Shown in pieces: positions 5,371 to 8,647 of a stretch of 8,647 nucleotides of DNA; position 1 is the stretch's first letter, and every line of letters begins with the position of its first letter. The position numbers and the translations under genes are program-made. The notes under the pieces were generated by a model. The model did no database searches. It saw nothing but the letters and a program-made list of their open reading frames with translations, and was not told the origin of the DNA. This DNA is from DATJQF01 sp035505995 (lineage in GTDB: Bacteria > Bacteroidota > Bacteroidia > Bacteroidales > FEN-979), in the NCBI GenBank assembly GCA_035505995.1, contig DATJQF010000203.1, positions 1-8,647 of the forward strand, written 5' to 3'.

Positions 5371-6526
5371 AGGTCAGCGTTCCTTTCTCCAGTTTTCCGG
5401 TGCCGGTCTCCATGGTGATGATCCCGTCGGCATGGGCATAGGCATGAATATGTGCGGAGCCATGATAATCGACCGGGAAGATCTCGCCGCGGAGGATCTT
5501 GACCGGGATGAAGGCTTTGCGGGAAGAATCCCTGCGGTGAAAGTCGTCGCCCAGGGGGAGTCTGAGTTCCGGTTCCTTCGTTCTGCCGCCCATTGCTTTT
5601 ACCAGGAAAGGCCGGACCAGGACCTCAAACAGCACGAAGGAGGAAACGGGGTTTCCCGGCAATCCGAAAATGAACCGGTCGTTATTCCTGCCGAACAATA
5701 CCGGTTTGCCCGGCCGGATCGAAACGTTATGAAAGAGGATCCGGATCCCCAGGTCCCGGAAAACGCCGGGAACAAAATCCAGATCCCCCATGGAGACCCC
5801 GCCGGTGATCAGCAGCACATCATTCTTTTCCAGGGCGGCGGTGATCTTTTGCGAAAGATGCTCCGGCTCATCTCTGGCAATCCCGCAATAATCGGGGATC
5901 CCGCCCGCACGGATCACCTGGGCAACGAGTTGCGCGGCATTGGTATTGCGGATCTTCGAGCTGCCCGGCTTTTCCCAGGGTTCCGTCAGCTCGTCCCCCG
6001 TGGAGAGGATGGCGGCTTTTATTTTTTTGGTCACCGGCACTTCGCCGACCCCTGCCGCGGCAAGGACGGCCAGGTGCTGCGGTGCCAGCCGGGTCCCGGC
6101 CTCCAGCACTTTATCCCCGGCTTTGATGTCTTCTCCCCGGAAAGCGATGTTGTCGGCTGTCTTATCTCTGGTAAAACGAATCTTTCCGTGATCCCCGGTC
6201 TCCGTATCCTCCACCATGAGGATGCAATCGGCGCCATGCGGCACCATCGCCCCGGTCATGATCCGGGAACATTGCCCCTCACCAATATTCATTTCGGGTG
6301 TTTTCCCGGCCGGAATGGTCTCGATCACTTCCAGCTCGCGGGACAGGTCTTCCCTGCGGATGGCAAAGCCGTCGACAGCGGCTTTGTGGAAAGGAGGCAG
6401 GTCGGTATCGGAAAATATATCGGCAGCCAGGAAGCGGTCGAAACAGGCGTCCAGGGGGACCTTCTCGGTCGTCCTCCCGGGGGCTTCACCGAGTACGATG
6501 CGATATGCTTCTTCAAACGGGATCAT
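5354..6526 (-). CDS. moeA: Molybdopterin molybdenumtransferase MoeA
   Basis: This 390-residue enzyme inserts molybdate (or tungstate) into adenylylated molybdopterin, the last step before active cofactor. Family landmarks are in order: LPPFHKAAVDGFAI (43-56), RIMTGAMVPHGAD (88-100), FRGEDIKAGD (129-138), AAILSTGDEL (171-180), ITGGVSMGDLDFVPGV (240-255), SIRPGKPVLFG (269-279) and GLPGNPVSSFV (288-298). The last domain is the typical C-terminal barrel. Length is near the family norm of about 400. It starts at ATG 6526, 51 bases after the ATPase gene, where a promoter-like TAATTTTG is present. Its 3' end overlaps moaA by 17 bases. The adenylylated substrate would come from the MogA domain at the end of the same block. 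Confidence 0.97.
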   Translation of the reverse strand: MIPFEEAYRIVLGEAPGRTTEKVPLDACFDRFLAADIFSDTDLPPFHKAAVDGFAIRREDLSRELEVIETIPAGKTPEMNIGEGQCSRIMTGAMVPHGADCILMVEDTETGDHGKIRFTRDKTADNIAFRGEDIKAGDKVLEAGTRLAPQHLAVLAAAGVGEVPVTKKIKAAILSTGDELTEPWEKPGSSKIRNTNAAQLVAQVIRAGGIPDYCGIARDEPEHLSQKITAALEKNDVLLITGGVSMGDLDFVPGVFRDLGIRILFHNVSIRPGKPVLFGRNNDRFIFGLPGNPVSSFVLFEVLVRPFLVKAMGGRTKEPELRLPLGDDFHRRDSSRKAFIPVKILRGEIFPVDYHGSAHIHAYAHADGIITMETGTGKLEKGTLTYVRPV

Positions 6527-6542
6527 GGCGGATATACCACTG

Positions 6543-6550
6543 CAAAATTA
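6543..6550 (-). promoter_or_regulatory. Possible internal promoter -7 element before moeA
   Basis: Read on the - strand, TAATTTTG matches the Bacteroidota TAnnTTTG consensus exactly and is the same octamer as at 41-48. It lies 16 bases before the moeA ATG, in the only gap of notable size (51 bases) between modC and the MOSC-MogA gene. It could give the biosynthetic genes transcription independent of the transporter. No -33 TTTG was seen, and the implied leader is very short. Confidence 0.35.
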
Positions 6551-6577
6551 CTGATTTCGGCCTTGACCGGCTTCCCG

Positions 6578-7630
6578 TCAGGCAGGGATGAACCGGACCG
6601 CATTTGCCTTAAAGCTGATCCAGATGTTTTTCCCGGGAAACAGCCCGAGGTGCTTTACCGATCCGGTTGTGACGATGGCATAAAGTATCATGCCGATATC
6701 CGCCGATACCTCATACCCTCCCCGGTGCGGGACCAGGTCGAGGATTTTCCCTGAAAAATTATTGATCGCGCTGGTGTCGGGGCGTTCGTTCGAAACGAGG
6801 ATATCCTCCCCGCGAAGCAGCAGGAACCCATGGATCGAGTTCCCCTGGTAAGCGATACCGATCCGGATACCTGTCTGACCCGTTGCCAGGATCTTTCCGT
6901 TTTCTCTTTCCAGTGTCACCCGGAAAAAATTCTTCACCCCGACAAAATGCGCTACGAATTCCGACCGGGGATGGAGGAACACTTCTTCCGGGGTCCCCGA
7001 CTGCAGGATCTCTCCTTTGTGGATCACCGCGATGCGTGAAGCCAGGGAGATCGCCTCTTCAAAATCATGGGTCACATGAATGATCGTCTGCCCGGTACGG
7101 TTCAGGCCGCGCAGGAGGTTCCGGAGCTCCGACCGGAGCTGGGAGTCCAGCGAGGCCAGCGGTTCATCCAGCAGCAATATTTCGGGCGACTGTATGAGGG
7201 TGCGGGCGAGCGCCACGCGTTGCAGCTCCCCTCCGGAGAGCGTGGAAGGCCTTCTTCCCAGGAGATTTCCGATCCCTGCCTGCTCCGCAATTTTTTGCGT
7301 CTGATCCTTTTTCGCGGCATGGGTCAGCTTGCTCCGGTGCAACGGGTATTCCAGGTTGGCCCGGACGGTCAGATGGGGGAATATGGCATAATCCTGAAAA
7401 ACCAACCCAACGCCACGACTGGGGATCCGGGTGCGGGTGATGTCCCGTCCGTTTAAGACGATGGATCCGCTATCGGGCAAAATAAGCCCGGCAATGGTTT
7501 CCAGCACCAGGGATTTGCCCGCTCCCGATTCCCCGAGGAGGATAAAGTAATCCCCTTTCTCCACGCTGAAGCTGATCTTCTTTAAAGCGAAGCCATCGTA
7601 TTGTTTGGATATGGATTTTAGCGCTAGCAA
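6578..7630 (-). CDS. modC: Molybdate/tungstate ABC transporter ATPase (ModC/WtpC family)
   Basis: This 350-residue ATP-binding subunit powers oxyanion import and works on the cytoplasmic face with the permease encoded just upstream. It has Walker A GESGAGKS (33-40), Q-loop VFQDYAIFPH (77-86), signature LSGGELQR (131-138), Walker B ILLLDEP (151-157) and H-loop VTHDFEEA (186-193). A C-terminal extension (about 235-350) has the size and position of the TOBE-like oxyanion-binding domain of ModC/WtpC. The start must be TTG at 7630: reading upstream in frame, only AAA, ACA, AAA and CTC precede the TAA that also ends the permease gene, and there is no ATG. The resulting MLALKSISK N-terminus fits the family. 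Neighbouring cofactor genes make molybdate or tungstate the likely substrate; sulfate or other anions are less likely. Confidence 0.92.
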   Translation of the reverse strand: MLALKSISKQYDGFALKKISFSVEKGDYFILLGESGAGKSLVLETIAGLILPDSGSIVLNGRDITRTRIPSRGVGLVFQDYAIFPHLTVRANLEYPLHRSKLTHAAKKDQTQKIAEQAGIGNLLGRRPSTLSGGELQRVALARTLIQSPEILLLDEPLASLDSQLRSELRNLLRGLNRTGQTIIHVTHDFEEAISLASRIAVIHKGEILQSGTPEEVFLHPRSEFVAHFVGVKNFFRVTLERENGKILATGQTGIRIGIAYQGNSIHGFLLLRGEDILVSNERPDTSAINNFSGKILDLVPHRGGYEVSADIGMILYAIVTTGSVKHLGLFPGKNIWISFKANAVRFIPA

Positions 7631-7642
7631 GAGTTTTGTTTT

Positions 7643-8422
7643 TTATTCCTTTTTTGATTTCGCCAGAACCCTTAACACGATAAACACCGTCAGCGAGATC
7701 AGGATGAACAGCACGGAAACGGGCCGTGCATATTTCAGCCCGAAAGCGCCGAACCGCTCATAGATCAGCACCGGGGTGACCATGGGATGATAGGCGACCA
7801 CGATCACGGCCCCGAATTCGCTCATCCCGCGGGCGAACATCAGGATCAGCCCCGAGAGAATATTCCGCCAGGCCAATGGCAGCGAGATGGTGAAAAAGAC
7901 CCTTACGGGAGAAGCCCCCAGCGTCAATGCCGCCTTCTCGAGCCGCGGAGGAACTCCCAAAAAGCCGTCCCTCGCCGCATTGATCAGGAAGGGCAGGCTG
8001 ACAAAAGCCATGGCAACCGCGATCCCTGCCGGGTTTCCGACAAAATTGAGCCCTACCATCGATCCCAGCTTCCCCAGCACCGAATCCCGGGTCACGAAAC
8101 CCAGGATCGCGATCCCCGCGGCGGAGTGGGGGATGACCACCGGCAGGTCGATGATTCCCATCACCAGGTTCTTCAGGAAGAATTTTTTACGTGCCAGGAG
8201 GTAGGCGAAGGGGATGGATGCAAGGGCGAAGATCAGGGTTGCCGCCATCGACGTCCAGATCGTAAGCCAGATGCTCTCATGAACTTCCTTTTCCTTGAAC
8301 GTGTCAAAAAGGCTTACCGGGGTGGTCGCCAGGACCATCCCCAGCAGGGGGGATATGATGAAAAGCAACACCAGCGCCCCGAGAACGGTAAAGACGAGAT
8401 ATAAAGGCTGGATCCTTTTCAA
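7643..8422 (-). CDS. modB: Molybdate/tungstate ABC transporter permease (ModB/WtpB family)
   Basis: This 259-residue inner-membrane permease has about six hydrophobic segments. The cytoplasmic EAA-type loop that docks the ATPase is clear: LEKAALTLGASPVRVFFTISLPL (161-183). The segments DLPVVIPHSAAGIAIL (92-107), FVSLPFLINAARDGFL (140-155) and FARGMSEFGAVIVVAYHPM (196-214) are characteristic of ModB/WtpB permeases, and the overall pattern looks closer to the WtpB (tungstate/molybdate) branch. The start is TTG at 8422, directly after an in-frame TAA. MKRIQPLYL agrees with the family N-terminus, so the unusual start is probably real. A heptamer array runs into the start codon. The gap to the ATPase gene is 12 bases. 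Substrate choice between Mo and W cannot be settled from sequence alone. Confidence 0.92.
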   Translation of the reverse strand: MKRIQPLYLVFTVLGALVLLFIISPLLGMVLATTPVSLFDTFKEKEVHESIWLTIWTSMAATLIFALASIPFAYLLARKKFFLKNLVMGIIDLPVVIPHSAAGIAILGFVTRDSVLGKLGSMVGLNFVGNPAGIAVAMAFVSLPFLINAARDGFLGVPPRLEKAALTLGASPVRVFFTISLPLAWRNILSGLILMFARGMSEFGAVIVVAYHPMVTPVLIYERFGAFGLKYARPVSVLFILISLTVFIVLRVLAKSKKE

Positions 8423-8448
8423 TTACGAATTACGAATTACGATTTACG
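8421..8448. repeat. Heptamer tandem array abutting the permease start codon
   Basis: Four tandem units on the + strand, AATTACG three times then ATTTACG, are followed by a decayed fifth (AATAAAC). The array lies in the 5' leader of the permease gene, and its last two bases on the - strand form the TT of that gene's TTG start codon. It shares the 11-mer ACGATTTACGA with the array at 3054-3064. Confidence 0.8.
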
Positions 8449-8451
8449 AAT

Positions 8452-8526
8452 AAACTCACCCCCTGTTTCCCACGCTCTTTTTAAGAGAGCCTGCCTGCCG
8501 GCAGGCAGGGGGTAAGGATTGAGTTT
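8452..8526. repeat. Palindromic intergenic element with nested hairpins
   Basis: A perfect 20-bp palindrome (8490-8509) is made of CCTGCCTGCC and its reverse complement. Around it are outer arms: ACCCCCTG (8458-8465) pairs with CAGGGGGT (8506-8513), and AAACTC (8452-8457) pairs with GAGTTT (8521-8526). A smaller GCTCT/AGAGC hairpin (8474-8478 with 8486-8490) is nested inside. The element fills most of the gap between the partial gene and modB. It has the look of a dispersed REP- or MITE-like element, but there is only one copy in this window. It has no clean U-tract, so terminator function is doubtful. Confidence 0.55.
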
Positions 8527-8647
8527 CTATTTATCGAAATAAATCCCAGACACTGCTTTCACCGCCCGGTCGGAGAAGAAATCACACGACGGGAAGATCC
8601 TGAATTTACCGCCGTCCTTCTCCTGTTCGCAGGGAACCAGCAGAACC
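8527..8647 (-). CDS. Unidentified partial protein, 3' end only
   Basis: Only the last 39 codons are present, ending in TAG at 8527-8529; the gene continues beyond the right edge. The readable C-terminus includes LLVPCEQEKDGGKFRIF and SCDFFSDRAVKAVSGIYFDK. Codon use, with many G/C third positions, resembles the neighbouring genes, and the frame is open to the window edge. I do not recognise the family. By position, upstream of a permease and ATPase on the same strand, it could be the substrate-binding subunit (ModA/WtpA/TupA type) or another molybdenum-related protein. The fragment shows no diagnostic motif for either, and its end does not look like a typical ModA C-terminus. Confidence 0.5.
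   Translation of the reverse strand, partial: VLLVPCEQEKDGGKFRIFPSCDFFSDRAVKAVSGIYFDK

Noticed and set aside
4627..5418. A 263-residue open frame on the + strand opposite moaA
   Set aside because: It is antisense to moaA, with its cluster and GG motifs. The translation is rich in Pro, Gly, His and Phe, as expected of a shadow frame.
5432..6754. A 440-residue open frame on the + strand opposite moeA
   Set aside because: It lies antisense to moeA, whose motifs are unmistakable. Its translation has no recognisable domain, and its openness is explained by the G/C-rich third positions of moeA.
7787..8404. A 205-residue open frame on the + strand opposite modB
   Set aside because: The translation is extremely charged and of low complexity, with no domain; it mirrors the hydrophobic codons of the permease.
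8421..8509. A CRISPR array or CRISPR-like repeat
   Set aside because: Units are 7 bases in direct tandem with no spacers, and the palindrome is single; no cas genes are nearby.
8490..8509. A classic intrinsic terminator for the right-edge gene
   Set aside because: On the - strand the palindrome is followed by purine-rich sequence and not by a T-run. The G/C palindrome alone is not enough.

Overview
The window looks like a chromosomal segment of a Bacteroidota bacterium, probably an anaerobe of the Bacteroidales/Marinilabiliales type. This is an inference from several signs: exact matches to the Bacteroidota promoter -7 element (TAnnTTTG), weak or absent Shine-Dalgarno sequences, an ECF sigma factor with a membrane zinc-finger anti-sigma, and a small DUF5684 membrane protein.

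Left part, + strand (1-2540). A small DUF2892 membrane protein with its own promoter and a strong terminator comes first. Next is a secreted protein with two calcium-loop-like repeats, an ECF sigma factor, a zf-HC2 anti-sigma factor and a membrane-anchored CpxP/Spy/CnrX-like protein. The last three are tightly spaced and form an envelope-stress or metal-sensing regulon switch. A terminator that works in both directions closes this block against the convergent DUF5684 gene (2547-2927, - strand).

Right part, - strand (3158-8647, transcribed right to left). This is one molybdenum/tungsten block: the 3' end of an unidentified gene at the right edge, then a molybdate/tungstate ABC permease (ModB/WtpB type), its ATPase (ModC), MoeA, a compact MoaA, MoaC, and a MOSC-MogA fusion. 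Together these take up the oxyanion, make the first pterin intermediate from GTP (MoaA, MoaC), adenylylate molybdopterin (MogA domain), insert the metal (MoeA) and perhaps handle sulfur or the finished cofactor (MOSC). moaD, moaE, moeB and mobA are absent here and must lie elsewhere.

The least ordinary signal is a set of degenerate 7-bp tandem arrays. One fills the intergenic stretch after the Mo operon (about 3014-3118). One lies inside the MogA coding region (3521-3548). One runs directly into the TTG start codon of the permease gene (8421-8448), beside a palindromic element (8452-8526). Other points of interest are a MoaA lacking about 50 internal residues but keeping both iron-sulfur motifs and the C-terminal GG, TTG starts on both transporter genes, and a permease stop codon in the same frame as the ATPase. 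No transposase, CRISPR array, rRNA or tRNA was seen.
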